Of a DNA stretch of 45,341 nucleotides, positions 35,953 through 45,311 are shown piece after piece. The first letter of the stretch is position 1. Every line of letters starts with the position of its first letter. The position numbers were made by a program, and so were the translations under genes. The notes under the pieces are model-generated. The model made no database searches. It saw nothing but the letters and a program-made list of their open reading frames with translations, and was not told the origin of the DNA. The stretch lies in NCBI RefSeq assembly GCF_007991735.1, contig NZ_BJYX01000028.1, positions 1 through 45,341 of the forward strand, given 5' to 3'. This stretch comes from Terrabacter aerolatus (GTDB lineage: Bacteria; Actinomycetota; Actinomycetes; Actinomycetales; Dermatophilaceae).

Positions 35953-37402
35953 CCCCCAAGGCTTTCTCACCACCCGCGAGCGTGAGCTCCCGGCCCGCCG
36001 TCCCGTCCCGGTGCGCATCCGGGACTGGAAGGAGGTCTACGAGGAGCAGGAGCTCGGGCAGCTCCAGCGACAGGCCGGCCGCTGCATGGACTGCGGCATC
36101 CCGTTCTGCCACTCCGGCTGCCCGCTGGGCAACCTCATCCCGGAGTGGAACAACTTCGCCTGGAAGGGCGACTGGGCCGACGCCATCGAGCGCCTCCACG
36201 CGACGAACAACTTCCCGGAGTTCACCGGTCGCCTCTGCCCGGCGCCGTGCGAGACCGCCTGCGTGCTCGGCATCAACCAGCCGGCCGTGACGATCAAGCA
36301 GGTCGAGGTCACCACGATCGAGCGGGCCTTCGACGAGGGCCTCGTGACACCGCTCCCGCCGGAGCGGCTGTCGGGCAAGACCGTGGCCGTCGTCGGCTCG
36401 GGGCCTGCCGGGCTGGCCGCGGCCCAGCAGCTGACGCGGGCGGGCCACACGGTGGCGGTCTTCGAGCGGGCCGACAAGCCGGGCGGCCTGCTGCGCTACG
36501 GCATCCCGGAGTTCAAGATGGAGAAGTCGGTGCTCGACCGCCGGCTCGACCAGATGACCGCCGAGGGCACCCGCTTCCGCAACGGCATGGACGTCGGGGT
36601 CGACATCACCGGGCGTCAGCTGCGCGACCGCTACGACGCCGTCGTGCTCGCGCTCGGTGCCACGGTGCCACGCGACCTCGACGCCCCCGGGCGTCAGCTC
36701 GGTGGCATCCACCAGGCCATGGAGTTCCTCCCGCAGGGCAACCGCGCGGCTCTCGGAGAGCACGTCGAGGGCCAGATCCTCGCCACGGGCAAGCACGTCG
36801 TCGTCATCGGCGGCGGTGACACCGGCGCCGACTGCATCGGCACCTCGCACCGCCAAGGGGCGGCCTCGGTGACGAGCCTCGAGATCATGCCGCAGCCGGG
36901 GGAGGACCGTCCGGGCAGCCAGCCCTGGCCCACCTACCCGATGCTCTACCGCGTCGCCAGCGCGCACGAGGAGGGTGGCGACCGCATCTACGCCGTCAGC
37001 ACGACCGAGTTCGTCGGCGACGACGAGGGCAACGTCGCGGCGCTGCGCCTGACCGAGGTGGAGTTCGTCGACGGTCGTCCCACGTCCAAGCCGGGCACGG
37101 AGCGCGAGATCCCCGCGCAGCTCGTCCTGTTCGCCATGGGCTTCCTCGGGCCGCAGGGCAGCGGGGTGCTCGAGCAGCTCGGTGTCGAGCTCGACGAGCG
37201 CAGCAACGTCCGCCGGGACAAGAACTTCATGAGCTCGGTCCCGGGCGTGTTCGTGGCCGGCGACGCCGGTCGCGGGCAGTCGCTCATCGTGTGGGCCATC
37301 GCCGAGGGCCGTGCCGCCGCAGCCGGCGTCGACGCCTGGCTCACCGGGTCGAGCTCGCTGCCCCGACCCATCGCGCCGACCGACCGGCCGCTCACGGCCT
37401 GA
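35945..37402 (+). CDS. gltD: Glutamate synthase small subunit
   Basis: 485 aa. Feeds electrons from NADPH through FAD and Fe-S clusters to GltB. N-terminal Cys-rich cluster region: [22 protein letters not shown] and [15 protein letters not shown]-binding [18 protein letters not shown]-binding [12 protein letters not shown] and the FAD-closing [21 protein letters not shown] are all intact. GTG start 6 nt after GGAGG, overlapping the gltB stop. A motif-built hairpin lies 30 bp after its stop. Confidence 0.96.
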   Translation: MADPQGFLTTRERELPARRPVPVRIRDWKEVYEEQELGQLQRQAGRCMDCGIPFCHSGCPLGNLIPEWNNFAWKGDWADAIERLHATNNFPEFTGRLCPAPCETACVLGINQPAVTIKQVEVTTIERAFDEGLVTPLPPERLSGKTVAVVGSGPAGLAAAQQLTRAGHTVAVFERADKPGGLLRYGIPEFKMEKSVLDRRLDQMTAEGTRFRNGMDVGVDITGRQLRDRYDAVVLALGATVPRDLDAPGRQLGGIHQAMEFLPQGNRAALGEHVEGQILATGKHVVVIGGGDTGADCIGTSHRQGAASVTSLEIMPQPGEDRPGSQPWPTYPMLYRVASAHEEGGDRIYAVSTTEFVGDDEGNVAALRLTEVEFVDGRPTSKPGTEREIPAQLVLFAMGFLGPQGSGVLEQLGVELDERSNVRRDKNFMSSVPGVFVAGDAGRGQSLIVWAIAEGRAAAAGVDAWLTGSSSLPRPIAPTDRPLTA

Positions 37403-37432
37403 GGGCCCGCTCGTCACCCGGGGACACCCCGA

Positions 37433-37469
37433 CGTATGCCGTGTCGCCACCTCGGCGACACGGCATACG
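37433..37469 (+). terminator. gltD terminator hairpin built from two facing CGTATGCCG motifs
   Basis: A perfect 16-bp inverted repeat, CGTATGCCGTGTCGCC (37433-37448) and its complement (37454-37469), with a 5-nt loop. The outer 9 bp of each arm are the dispersed CGTATGCCG motif in opposite orientation. It lies 31 bp past gltD and has no T-tract. The same construction follows pyk. Confidence 0.88.
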
Positions 37470-37544
37470 ACCACGATCGTCAGGTGTGGCAGGGCAGCTC
37501 ACGCCCCGCACCGGCCGCGTTCGTCCCACGGATCGAACCCGCCC

Positions 37545-37573
37545 GGTGACCCACGTCACAGCACCCCTAAGGT
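37545..37573 (+). promoter_or_regulatory. pyk promoter, leaderless
   Basis: GGTGAC (37545-37550) as -35, a 17-bp spacer and TAAGGT (37568-37573) as -10, followed after 6 nt by the ATG at 37580. It has the best-matching -35 among the leaderless promoters in the window. Confidence 0.6.
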
Positions 37574-37579
37574 TGAAGC

Positions 37580-39037
37580 ATGCGTCGCGCCAAGATCGTC
37601 TGCACCATCGGCCCCAAGACCTCATCGCCCTCCCAGCTGCGCGCCCTCGTCGACGCCGGCATGGACGTCGCCCGGCTCAACCTCTCCCACGGCGACCACT
37701 CCGTGCACGAGCAGGTCTACCGGGACGTCCGCGCCGCGGGTGACTCCTCCGGCCGCGCCGTCGCGGTCCTCGTGGACCTGCAGGGCCCGAAGATCCGCAC
37801 CGGCCGGTTCTCCGGCGGCCCGGTGACGCTGAGCCCCGGCCAGCGCTTCACCATCACCACCCGCGAGGTCGACGGTGACGACTCCATCGTCGGCACGACC
37901 TACGCCGGGCTCCCGGGCGACGTGCGGCCCGGCGACGTGCTGCTCATCGACGACGGCAAGGTCATGCTGCGTGCCGTGGAGGTCACCGACACCGACGTGC
38001 TCACCGAGACCGTCATCGGCGGCCAGGTCAGCAACAACAAGGGCATCAACCTGCCCGGCGTCGCGGTCAGCGTGCCCGCCCTGTCCGACAAGGACCGCGA
38101 GGACCTCCGGTTCGCCATGCGCCTCGGTGCCGACATGATCGCCCTGTCGTTCGTGCGCTCGGCCGAGGACATCGTCGACGTCCACGCCATCATGGACGAG
38201 TTCGGCGACCGCATCCCCGTCATCGCCAAGATCGAGAAGCCGCAGGCCGTCGAGAACCTCGAGGGCATCGTCGCGGCGTTCGACGGCATCATGGTCGCCC
38301 GCGGTGACCTCGGCGTCGAGATGCCCCTCGAGGACGTGCCGCTCGTGCAGAAGCGCGCCATCGAGCTGGCCCGCCGCGAGGCCAAGCCCGTCATCGTCGC
38401 GACGCAGGTGCTCGAGTCGATGATCGAGAACCCCCGCCCGACCCGCGCCGAGGCCTCCGACGCCGCCAACGCGGTGCTCGACGGCGCCGACGCGCTCATG
38501 CTCTCCGGTGAGACCTCGGTCGGCGCGTGGCCCATCGACTCGGTGCGCACCATGGCCCGCATCATCGAGTCGACCGAGGAGAACGGCTTCGACAAGATCG
38601 TCCGCATGCCGACCAACCCCAAGACGGTCGGCGGCGCGGTGACCAAGGCCGCCGTCGAGATCGGCGAGGTCGTCGGGTCAAAGTTCCTCATCGTCTTCAC
38701 CGAGACCGGCGGCTCCGCGACCCGGATGGCCCGCCTCCGGCCCCGTCAGCCCATGCTCGCCTTCACCTCCGAGCCGCGCGTCCGGTCACGGCTGGCCCTC
38801 GTCTGGGGCATCGAGACCTACCTCGTGCCGCGCATGCACCACACCGACCAGTTCGCGATGCAGGTCGACCTCAAGCTCATCCCCGAGGGCCGGGTGGCCG
38901 AGGGTGACCGGGTCGTCATCGTCGCCGGCTCGCCTCCCGGCATCCCCGGCTCGACCAACGCGCTGCGCGTCCACCGGGTCGGCGACGCCGTCAACCGGGC
39001 AGCCCCGGCCTACCGGCCCGAAGAGGTCACCAGCTGA
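37580..39037 (+). CDS. pyk: Pyruvate kinase
   Basis: 485 aa. Transfers phosphate from phosphoenolpyruvate to ADP in the last step of glycolysis. N-terminal [14 protein letters not shown] and [10 protein letters not shown], the active-site segments [12 protein letters not shown] and [14 protein letters not shown], and [12 protein letters not shown] are all typical; the B domain lies around residues 70-160. The C-terminal allosteric domain is complete ([24 protein letters not shown]). Leaderless start. Gene flanked on both sides by hairpins made from the CGTATGCCG motif. Confidence 0.96.
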   Translation: MRRAKIVCTIGPKTSSPSQLRALVDAGMDVARLNLSHGDHSVHEQVYRDVRAAGDSSGRAVAVLVDLQGPKIRTGRFSGGPVTLSPGQRFTITTREVDGDDSIVGTTYAGLPGDVRPGDVLLIDDGKVMLRAVEVTDTDVLTETVIGGQVSNNKGINLPGVAVSVPALSDKDREDLRFAMRLGADMIALSFVRSAEDIVDVHAIMDEFGDRIPVIAKIEKPQAVENLEGIVAAFDGIMVARGDLGVEMPLEDVPLVQKRAIELARREAKPVIVATQVLESMIENPRPTRAEASDAANAVLDGADALMLSGETSVGAWPIDSVRTMARIIESTEENGFDKIVRMPTNPKTVGGAVTKAAVEIGEVVGSKFLIVFTETGGSATRMARLRPRQPMLAFTSEPRVRSRLALVWGIETYLVPRMHHTDQFAMQVDLKLIPEGRVAEGDRVVIVAGSPPGIPGSTNALRVHRVGDAVNRAAPAYRPEEVTS

Positions 39038-39076
39038 CCGCACGCTCCGAGGTGTCCCCGGCACCCCTGAAGTGAC

Positions 39077-39112
39077 CACGTATGCCGTCGGGCCCACCCG
39101 GCGGCATACGTG
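39077..39112 (+). terminator. pyk terminator hairpin built from two facing CGTATGCCG motifs
   Basis: CACGTATGCCG (39077-39087) pairs perfectly with 39102-39112. The stem continues inward through one G-T pair and four G-C pairs to a 4-nt loop, giving 16 pairs. Each arm contains the dispersed 9-mer. It lies 40 bp after pyk. The inner stem differs in sequence from the hairpin at 37433, so the two were not made by simple duplication. Confidence 0.88.
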
Positions 39113-39208
39113 CGTCTCGGGGCGGACGCGGCTCACGACGTCCACGACGGGGCGTGCAGGGTGGGGAGCCCCGGACGGCGCGGGCCGCGGCCGCCCTGCC
39201 GTCACGGG

Positions 39209-39214
39209 TATGCT
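39209..39214 (+). promoter_or_regulatory. -10 box of the tRNA-Leu gene
   Basis: TATGCT, 14 bp before the first base of the tRNA. No confident -35. Confidence 0.4.
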
Positions 39215-39228
39215 GGCGCGGCACTCCG

Positions 39229-39311
<83 letters not shown>

Positions 39312-39408
39312 CCGACGACGCCGCGCCGTCCCGGCGACGCCTCGAGCGACGTCGCGCTGGGGGGAATGGCGTGACGGTCCCGAAACGCGCCCGAAACCTG
39401 GCCCCCGA

Positions 39409-39414
39409 TAGGAT
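39409..39414 (+). promoter_or_regulatory. -10 box for leaderless pdtaR
   Basis: TAGGAT, then 6 nt, then the GTG at 39421. Upstream, CCCGAAAC occurs twice at an 11-bp spacing (39379-39386 and 39390-39397), in the place where a -35 or activator site would lie. Confidence 0.55.
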
Positions 39415-39420
39415 TTGCCC

Positions 39421-40146
39421 GTGAGCACCGACGAGAGCACGACGCCCAAGCCGACCCCTGCGACCGGCACCGCCCCCACCGAGGGCGCCGACGGCGTTGC
39501 GGCCACCGAGGCGGCCACGCCGACGGAGCTGTCCGGCTCGGCCCCGGCGTCCGACAGCGGCGCGGCCCAGGGCGCGACCCGGATCCTCGTCGCCGAGGAC
39601 GAGGCGCTCATCCGCCTCGACCTCGTCGAGATGCTCGGCGAGCAGGGCTACGACGTCGTCGGCCAGGCGAGCAACGGTGAGCAGGCCGTCGAGCTCGCCA
39701 AGGAGGTCAAGCCCGACCTCGTCATCATGGACGTCAAGATGCCGATCCTCGACGGGCTGTCAGCCGCGGAGCAGCTGCACGAGGCGAAGCTCTGCCCCGT
39801 CATCATGCTGACGGCGTTCTCGCAGACCGAGCTCGTCGAGCGGGCCCGCGACGCCGGCGTCATGGCCTACATCGTCAAGCCCTTCACGGCCGACGACCTG
39901 CGCCCCGCCATCGACATCGCCACCTCCCGCTGGCAGGAGCTCAAGGCCCTCGAGGCCGAGATCGCCGACCTCGGTGAGCGCCTCGAGACCCGCAAGCTCG
40001 TCGACCGCGCCAAGGGCGTGCTCATGACGCAGCTGAAGCTGAGCGAGTCCGACGCGTTCCGCTGGATCCAGAAGACCGCGATGGACCGCCGCCTCGGGAT
40101 GAAAGAGGTCGCCGAGGCCGTCATCAACGGCTTCCCCGCGGCCTGA
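39421..40146 (+). CDS. pdtaR: ANTAR-domain response regulator, PdtaR type
   Basis: 241 aa. Receiver domain from about residue 54 ([19 protein letters not shown]) with phosphoacceptor D104 ([12 protein letters not shown]), the switch MLTAFSQ and K153 (YIVKPF). A coiled linker leads to the C-terminal ANTAR domain ([29 protein letters not shown]), which in this family binds paired RNA hairpins and prevents transcription termination. The partner is usually the histidine kinase PdtaS, not in this window. It is unusually long at the front: ~50 residues of Thr/Ala/Pro/Glu-rich sequence precede the receiver. The GTG fits the -10 box at 39409. Confidence 0.88.
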   Translation: MSTDESTTPKPTPATGTAPTEGADGVAATEAATPTELSGSAPASDSGAAQGATRILVAEDEALIRLDLVEMLGEQGYDVVGQASNGEQAVELAKEVKPDLVIMDVKMPILDGLSAAEQLHEAKLCPVIMLTAFSQTELVERARDAGVMAYIVKPFTADDLRPAIDIATSRWQELKALEAEIADLGERLETRKLVDRAKGVLMTQLKLSESDAFRWIQKTAMDRRLGMKEVAEAVINGFPAA

Positions 40147-40153
40147 CGCGGGA

Positions 40154-40176
40154 GTCGCCGCAGATCCTGCGGCGAC
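40154..40176 (+). terminator. pdtaR terminator
   Basis: GTCGCCGCAG (40154-40163) pairs perfectly with CTGCGGCGAC (40167-40176), loop 3 nt, 7 bp past the pdtaR stop. Confidence 0.8.
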
Positions 40177-40200
40177 CACCACCCGCGCAGGTCACGACAC

Positions 40201-40252
40201 GGTCACCGATCACCGGTTTCTGATGACCGCAGTGGGAGTTACGGCTTAGTCT
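40201..40252 (+). promoter_or_regulatory. livK promoter with overlapping inverted repeat
   Basis: ATGACC (40223-40228) as -35, an 18-bp spacer and TAGTCT (40247-40252) as -10. GGTCACC (40201-40207) and GATGACC (40222-40228) form a 6-of-7 inverted repeat whose right half covers the -35, an operator-like position. Which regulator would bind is unknown. Confidence 0.45.
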
Positions 40253-40300
40253 CCCGTCACAGCCCTCGACTGAGGGACGTGTGACATCAGGAGGACACCC

Positions 40301-41443
40301 GTGCGTTCCACCCTCAAGTTCGCCGTGCCGCTCGCGGTTGCGGCGCTTGCCCTCGGTGCGTGTGGCACCAAGGGCGGCGACACCACGACCCCGGCCGCCA
40401 GCGGTGGCGCCGCGGCCTGCGGCAACTACAAGATCGGCATGTTCGGTGCCCTGACCGGGCCCAACGCCAACCTGGGCATCTACATCCAGAACGGTGTCAA
40501 CCTGGCCCTGGACGACTACAACAAGAAGCACGCCGACTGCAAGGTCACCCTCGAGAACTACGACTCGCAGGGCGACCCGACGCAGGCGCCGGCCCTGGCC
40601 AAGAAGGCCATCGACGACAAGAAGGTCGTCGGCATCGTCGGCCCCGCGTTCTCCGGTGAGTCCAAGGCCGCCGACCCGGCGTTCAACGAGGCCGGCCTCG
40701 TCACCATCACGCCCTCCGCGACCAACCCGAAGCTCGCCGACAACGGCTGGAAGACCTTCTTCCGCGCCCTCGGCAACGACGCGACACAGGGCCCCGCGGC
40801 CGCCAAGTACATCAAGGACACCCTCAAGTCGACGAAGACCTTCGTCATCGACGACGCGTCCGAGTACGGCAAGGGCCTGGCCGACATCGTCCGTCAGGAC
40901 CTCGGCTCCCAGGTCGTCGGTAACGACACCATCCAGCAGAAGCAGACCGACTTCAGCGCCTCCGTCACCAAGGTGACGAGCTCGGGTGCCGACGCGCTCT
41001 TCTTCGGTGGCTACTCGCCCGAGGCGGCCCCGATGATCAAGCAGCTGCGCGACGCCGGCTGGAAGGGCACGTTCGTCGTGGCCGACGGCGTGAAGGACCA
41101 GTCCTTCATCGACAACGCCAAGGAAGCCGCCGAGGGCACCATCATCACCTGCCCGTGCGTCCCGCCGGACGTGGCCCCGGCCTTCCAGGCGGCCTACAAG
41201 GCGAAGTACAACGAGGACCCCAACACCTACTCCGGTGAGGGCTACGACTCCGCCACGATCCTGCTCGACGGCATCGCCGCCGGCAAGGACCGCGCGAGCA
41301 TGGTCGACTTCGTCAAGGCCTACGACAAGAAGGGCGTCACGAAGCAGCTGAAGTTCGACGCCAAGGGCGAGTCGGCCGACATCAAGGTCTTCGCCTACAA
41401 GGTCGAGAACGGCAAGATCGTCTCCGTCGGCGAGATCAAGTAA
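40301..41443 (+). CDS. livK: Branched-chain amino acid ABC transporter, substrate-binding lipoprotein
   Basis: 380 aa. Lipoprotein signal with lipobox LGAC (C21), so it is a substrate of Lgt and anchored on the outside of the membrane. The periplasmic-binding (LivJ/LivK type) fold shows YKIGMFGALTGPNANLG, NGVNLALDDYN, GIVGPAFSGESKAADPAF and FFGGYSPEAAPMIKQLRDAGW. It presents leucine, isoleucine, valine or related amino acids to LivHM. GTG start with an AGGAGG ribosome-binding site. A hairpin after it separates it from the permease genes. Confidence 0.92.
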   Translation: MRSTLKFAVPLAVAALALGACGTKGGDTTTPAASGGAAACGNYKIGMFGALTGPNANLGIYIQNGVNLALDDYNKKHADCKVTLENYDSQGDPTQAPALAKKAIDDKKVVGIVGPAFSGESKAADPAFNEAGLVTITPSATNPKLADNGWKTFFRALGNDATQGPAAAKYIKDTLKSTKTFVIDDASEYGKGLADIVRQDLGSQVVGNDTIQQKQTDFSASVTKVTSSGADALFFGGYSPEAAPMIKQLRDAGWKGTFVVADGVKDQSFIDNAKEAAEGTIITCPCVPPDVAPAFQAAYKAKYNEDPNTYSGEGYDSATILLDGIAAGKDRASMVDFVKAYDKKGVTKQLKFDAKGESADIKVFAYKVENGKIVSVGEIK

Positions 41444-41462
41444 CGCGAACGTCAACGAAGGG

Positions 41463-41493
41463 GGGCGGTCGGGGCAGTACGCTCCGACCGCCC
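41463..41493 (+). terminator. Hairpin between livK and livH (partial terminator)
   Basis: GGGCGGTCGG (41463-41472) pairs with CCGACCGCCC (41484-41493), loop 11 nt. It lies 19 bp past livK and 60 bp before livH. The likely effect is to let most transcripts stop after livK, so the binding protein is made in excess over the membrane complex. Confidence 0.75.
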
Positions 41494-41553
41494 TCGTTCG
41501 GTTGACGTCCGACTTCTGATCCAGCCCATCGCACCCGGCCCAGGAGGTCTTGG

Positions 41554-42543
41554 ATGCAGAACCTGATCGACAACTTCTTCTCGTACACCATCACCGGCCT
41601 GACGATCGGCGCGGTCTACGCGCTCATCGCGCTCGGTTACACGCTCGTCTACGGCGTGCTGCGCCTCATCAACTTCGCCCACTCCGAGGTGTTCATGTAC
41701 GGCACCTTCGCGGCGCTGTGGGTCGTCATGATCCTCGGCGGGCACCCCGGTGCCGGTGTCGGGCAGGTCATCTTCTGGGTCGCCATGATGTTCGTGGCGG
41801 CCATGGCCATGTCGGGCCTCATCGCGGTGCTGCTCGAGCGGGTCGCGTACCGGCCGTTGCGCAAGCGCAACGCCCCACCGCTCATCGCGCTCATCTCCGC
41901 CATCGGCGCCTCGTTCGTCCTCGCGGAGATCATGGGCCTGCGCAGCCGCATCGTCGGCTGGGTGGGTCTCGACGACACCCTGCGCGACTACGTGCGCAAC
42001 TCCCGCAACAACGCCGGCCTGCCGACGATCATCCAGCCCCAGCCGATCTTCACCATCGGCGGCTACCACGTCACGAACGTCGACATCTTCGTCATCGTCG
42101 GGGCGATCGTCATCATGGTGATCCTCGACCAGTTCGTGAAGCGCTCGCGCCTCGGCCGTGGCATCCGCGCCGTCGCGATGGACCCGGAGGCGGCGGCCCT
42201 CATGGGCGTCAACCGCGACCGGGTCATCCAGGTGACCTTCCTCGTCGGCGGCGTCATGGCCGGTGCGGCAGCGGTCTTCTACATGCTCAAGATCGGCATC
42301 ACCCGCTACGACGCCGGCTTCATCCTCGGCGTCAAGGCCTTCACGGCAGCCGTCCTCGGCGGCATCGGCAACCTGCGCGGCGCGCTCCTCGGCGGCTTCG
42401 TCCTCGGCCTCGCCGAGAACTACGGCTCCGCGGTCGTCGGCTCGCAGTGGAAGGACGTCGTGGCCTTCGTGCTCCTCGTCCTCATCCTGCTCTTCCGACC
42501 CACCGGCCTGCTCGGTGAGTCCCTCGGAAAGGCGCGCGCATGA
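41554..42543 (+). CDS. livH: Branched-chain amino acid ABC transporter permease LivH
   Basis: 329 aa with about eight hydrophobic segments. Typical LivH features: TGLTIGAVYALIALGYTLVYGVLRLINFAHSEVFMYG near the N-terminus, RGIRAVAMDPEAAALMGVN and KAFTAAVLGGIGNLRGALLGG near the C-terminus. It forms the channel with LivM. ATG preceded by AGGAGG; the stop overlaps the livM start (ATGA). Confidence 0.95.
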   Translation: MQNLIDNFFSYTITGLTIGAVYALIALGYTLVYGVLRLINFAHSEVFMYGTFAALWVVMILGGHPGAGVGQVIFWVAMMFVAAMAMSGLIAVLLERVAYRPLRKRNAPPLIALISAIGASFVLAEIMGLRSRIVGWVGLDDTLRDYVRNSRNNAGLPTIIQPQPIFTIGGYHVTNVDIFVIVGAIVIMVILDQFVKRSRLGRGIRAVAMDPEAAALMGVNRDRVIQVTFLVGGVMAGAAAVFYMLKIGITRYDAGFILGVKAFTAAVLGGIGNLRGALLGGFVLGLAENYGSAVVGSQWKDVVAFVLLVLILLFRPTGLLGESLGKARA

Positions 42544-43688
42544 GCACCACCACGTCGGCCCCCGCGGGTCGCAAGCCGTCGTCGCGCAGCTTCAAGGAAC
42601 GCGTCGACACCATGCCCCGGGCGGTCAAGATCGTCCTCTGGGTCGTGTTCGCCGTCTTCCTGTTCCTGCTGCCCCTGCTCAACATCCCGTTCATCACGAC
42701 GGAGGGCTCGGACTTCGGCGGCGTCCTCTTCACGGTCGCCACCTACGTGCTCGTCGCCCTCGGCCTCAACATCGTCGTCGGCTACGCCGGTCTGCTCGAC
42801 CTCGGCTACGTCGGGTTCTATGCCGTGGGCGCCTACACCGTGGGTGTCCTGACCTCCGAGCACGCCCACCTCTCGTGGGTCCTCGTCGTGCCGATCGCGA
42901 TCGTCGTCGCCATGGTCTCCGGTGTCATCCTCGGCGCCCCGACGCTGCGCGTGCGCGGTGACTACCTCGCCATCGTGACCCTCGGGTTCGGCGAGATCGT
43001 GCGCCTGACGCTGGTCAACTCGCAGTGGCTCGGTGGCGCCCAGGGCATCAGCGACATCCCGAAGCCTCCCGGCGTCGAGCTGTTCAAGGTGCCCAGCCTC
43101 GACTGGAGCGCCGGGGTGCCCGTCGTCGACCTCAGCACGACGTCGACGTTCCTCAAGTTCGGGATCAACGACTTCGTCCCGTACTACTGGCTCGCCCTCG
43201 GCATCATCGGTCTCGTCCTGCTCTTCGACATCCTCGTCAAGAGCAGCCGCGTCGGTCGCGCCTGGGAGGCCACGCGCGAGGACGAGGACGCCGCCGAGCT
43301 CATGGGTGTGCCGACCTTCCGGTTCAAGCTCCTCGCCTTCGCGCTCGGCGCCGCCATCGGCGGTCTCTCCGGCGCGCTCTTCGCGACCAAGGCGGGCTTC
43401 ATCTCGCCCGATAGCTTCCAGCTGCTGCTCTCGATCCTGTTCCTCGCGGCCGTCGTCGTCGGTGGCGCCGGCAACCGCTGGGGCGTCATCGTCGGTGCGA
43501 TCGTCGTCGGCTACTTCCCGGAGCGCTTCCGCGACTTCGCGGACTTCCGCGTGCTCGTCTTCGGGCTCGCGCTGATGCTGCTCGCGATCTTCCGTCCCCA
43601 GGGCCTGCTGCCGCCGCGACGCACCGTCCGGGCCAAGCGGGCCGACGACAGACAGGCCGTTCTCGAGGAAGGAGAAGCCAGTGCCTGA
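42540..43688 (+). CDS. livM: Branched-chain amino acid ABC transporter permease LivM
   Basis: 382 aa. Second channel subunit. After a ~30-residue cytoplasmic start come about nine hydrophobic segments; landmarks are GLNIVVGYAGLLDLGYVGFYAVGAY, RGDYLAIVTLGFGEIVRL, RAWEATREDEDAAELMGV and GAGNRWGVIVGAIVV. The 3' end overlaps livG by 8 bp. Confidence 0.95.
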   Translation: MSTTTSAPAGRKPSSRSFKERVDTMPRAVKIVLWVVFAVFLFLLPLLNIPFITTEGSDFGGVLFTVATYVLVALGLNIVVGYAGLLDLGYVGFYAVGAYTVGVLTSEHAHLSWVLVVPIAIVVAMVSGVILGAPTLRVRGDYLAIVTLGFGEIVRLTLVNSQWLGGAQGISDIPKPPGVELFKVPSLDWSAGVPVVDLSTTSTFLKFGINDFVPYYWLALGIIGLVLLFDILVKSSRVGRAWEATREDEDAAELMGVPTFRFKLLAFALGAAIGGLSGALFATKAGFISPDSFQLLLSILFLAAVVVGGAGNRWGVIVGAIVVGYFPERFRDFADFRVLVFGLALMLLAIFRPQGLLPPRRTVRAKRADDRQAVLEEGEASA

Positions 43689-44559
43689 GCCGACTCAGCC
43701 CACCACCGGCGACGAGGTCACCGAGATCAACCCGGACGCCGACATCGCTCCCGTCGACATCGGCGTGCCCGACGTCGCCGAGGGCGAGAAGCTGCTCGAG
43801 GTCGACGAGGTCACCCTCCGCTTCGGTGGTGTCGTGGCCCTCAACGAGGTGAGCTTCCACATCAACAAGGGGGAGATCCTCGGTCTCATCGGCCCGAACG
43901 GCGCGGGCAAGACGACGTGCTTCAACGTCATGACCGGCGTCTACCAGCCCACGTCGGGAGCCGTGCGCTACCTCGGCAAGCCCCTCGGCAAGCGCAAGAA
44001 GTTCCAGATCACCAAGCTGGGCATCGCGCGCACGTTCCAGAACATCCGCCTCTTCGCCAACATGACCGCCCTCGAGAACGTCCTCGTCGGGGTGGACGCG
44101 CACCACTCGACCGGGGTCGTCTCGGCGATGTTCCGGCTCCCGAAGCACCGCCGGGAGGAGGCCCAGGGTTTCGCCCGGGCCATGGAGCTGTTGACGTTCA
44201 TGGGTCTCGACGGCAAGGCGAACGAGCTCGCCCGCAACCTCCCGTACGGCGACCAGCGTCGTCTGGAGATCGCGCGGGCCCTGGCCACGAGCCCCCAGCT
44301 GCTCTGTCTCGACGAGCCGGCGGCCGGCTTCAACCCGGCCGAGAAGGTCAAGCTCATGGAGCTGATCCGCACCATCCGCGACCAGGGCTACACGGTCCTG
44401 CTCATCGAGCACGACATGAAGCTCGTCATGGGCGTGACCGACCGGATCGTCGTGCTCGAGTTCGGCCGCAAGATCGCCGAGGGCTCACCCGCGGAGATCC
44501 GCGACAACCCGGCGGTCATCGCCGCCTATCTGGGAGTTGATGAGGAAGATGCTTCTTGA
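43681..44559 (+). CDS. livG: Branched-chain amino acid ABC transporter ATPase LivG
   Basis: 292 aa. Walker A GPNGAGKTT, the LivG-type signature LPYGDQRRLEIARAL, Walker B LLCLDEPAAGFNP and the H-loop IEHDM are intact. It has a ~35-residue acidic N-terminal extension (TTGDEVTEINPDADIAP) that most LivG proteins lack. GTG start with GGAG upstream, inside the end of livM. The end overlaps livF by about 20 bp. Confidence 0.95.
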   Translation: MPEPTQPTTGDEVTEINPDADIAPVDIGVPDVAEGEKLLEVDEVTLRFGGVVALNEVSFHINKGEILGLIGPNGAGKTTCFNVMTGVYQPTSGAVRYLGKPLGKRKKFQITKLGIARTFQNIRLFANMTALENVLVGVDAHHSTGVVSAMFRLPKHRREEAQGFARAMELLTFMGLDGKANELARNLPYGDQRRLEIARALATSPQLLCLDEPAAGFNPAEKVKLMELIRTIRDQGYTVLLIEHDMKLVMGVTDRIVVLEFGRKIAEGSPAEIRDNPAVIAAYLGVDEEDAS

Positions 44560-45268
44560 GGTCAAGGGCCTGTGCGTCAACTACGGGCGCATCGAGGCCA
44601 TCCGCGACATCAGCTTCACCGTCGAGGAGGGTGAGATCGTCACCCTCATCGGCGCCAACGGCGCGGGCAAGACGACGACGATGAAGACCGTCTCGGGCCT
44701 GCGCCCGGTGCGGGCCGGGTCGGTCGTCTTCAACGGTCAGGACATCACGCACCTGCCGTCGCACGAGCGGCCGGTCCTCGGCATCTCGCAGTCGCCCGAG
44801 GGCCGCGGGTGCTTCGTCGGCATGACGGTCATGGAGAACCTCGACATGGGCACGTACGCGCGCCCGGACCGCAAGAGCAAGGCCGTCAAGGACGACCTCG
44901 AGCGGGTCTTCGAGCTCTTCCCCCGGCTCAAGGAGCGCAGCAACCAGGCGGCCGGCTCGATGTCGGGCGGTGAGCAGCAGATGCTGGCGATGGGGCGTGC
45001 CCTCATGGCCAAGCCGAAGCTGCTGCTCCTCGACGAGCCGTCGATGGGTCTCGCGCCCAAGCTGATCCAGCAGATCTTCGACATCGTCACGGAGATCAAC
45101 AGCCAGGGCACCACGGTCCTGCTCGTCGAGCAGAACGCCGCCCAGGCGCTCAAGCGGTCGCACCGCGCCTACATCCTCGAGACGGGCGAGATCGTCCGGG
45201 AGGGCACGGGCAAGGACCTCGCCGACGACCCGGCCGTCAAGGCCGCCTACCTCGGCGGCGACGTCTAG
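44540..45268 (+). CDS. livF: Branched-chain amino acid ABC transporter ATPase LivF
   Basis: 242 aa. Walker A GANGAGKTT, signature MSGGEQQMLAMGRAL, Walker B LLLLDEPSMGL and H-loop VEQNA. The last is the Gln-Asn variant usual for LivF. It pairs with LivG to drive uptake. Start uncertain: ATG 44540 with GGGAG just upstream, or ATG 44549, which gives the family-typical N-terminus MLLEVKGLCVNYG. It is the last gene of the operon. Confidence 0.93.
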   Translation: MRKMLLEVKGLCVNYGRIEAIRDISFTVEEGEIVTLIGANGAGKTTTMKTVSGLRPVRAGSVVFNGQDITHLPSHERPVLGISQSPEGRGCFVGMTVMENLDMGTYARPDRKSKAVKDDLERVFELFPRLKERSNQAAGSMSGGEQQMLAMGRALMAKPKLLLLDEPSMGLAPKLIQQIFDIVTEINSQGTTVLLVEQNAAQALKRSHRAYILETGEIVREGTGKDLADDPAVKAAYLGGDV

Positions 45269-45311
45269 GCAGGACCGGGTCCCGGGCCGTGCGGCCCACG
45301 GAATCCGAAGC

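Noticed and set aside
31330-36018. A 1562-codon open frame antisense to gltB, and similar long antisense frames such as 1332-3431 and 5793-6797
   Set aside because: Very high GC leaves few stop codons on the opposite strand. The translations are Arg/Asp/Val/Gly-rich with no family motif, while the sense strand has clear catalytic motifs.
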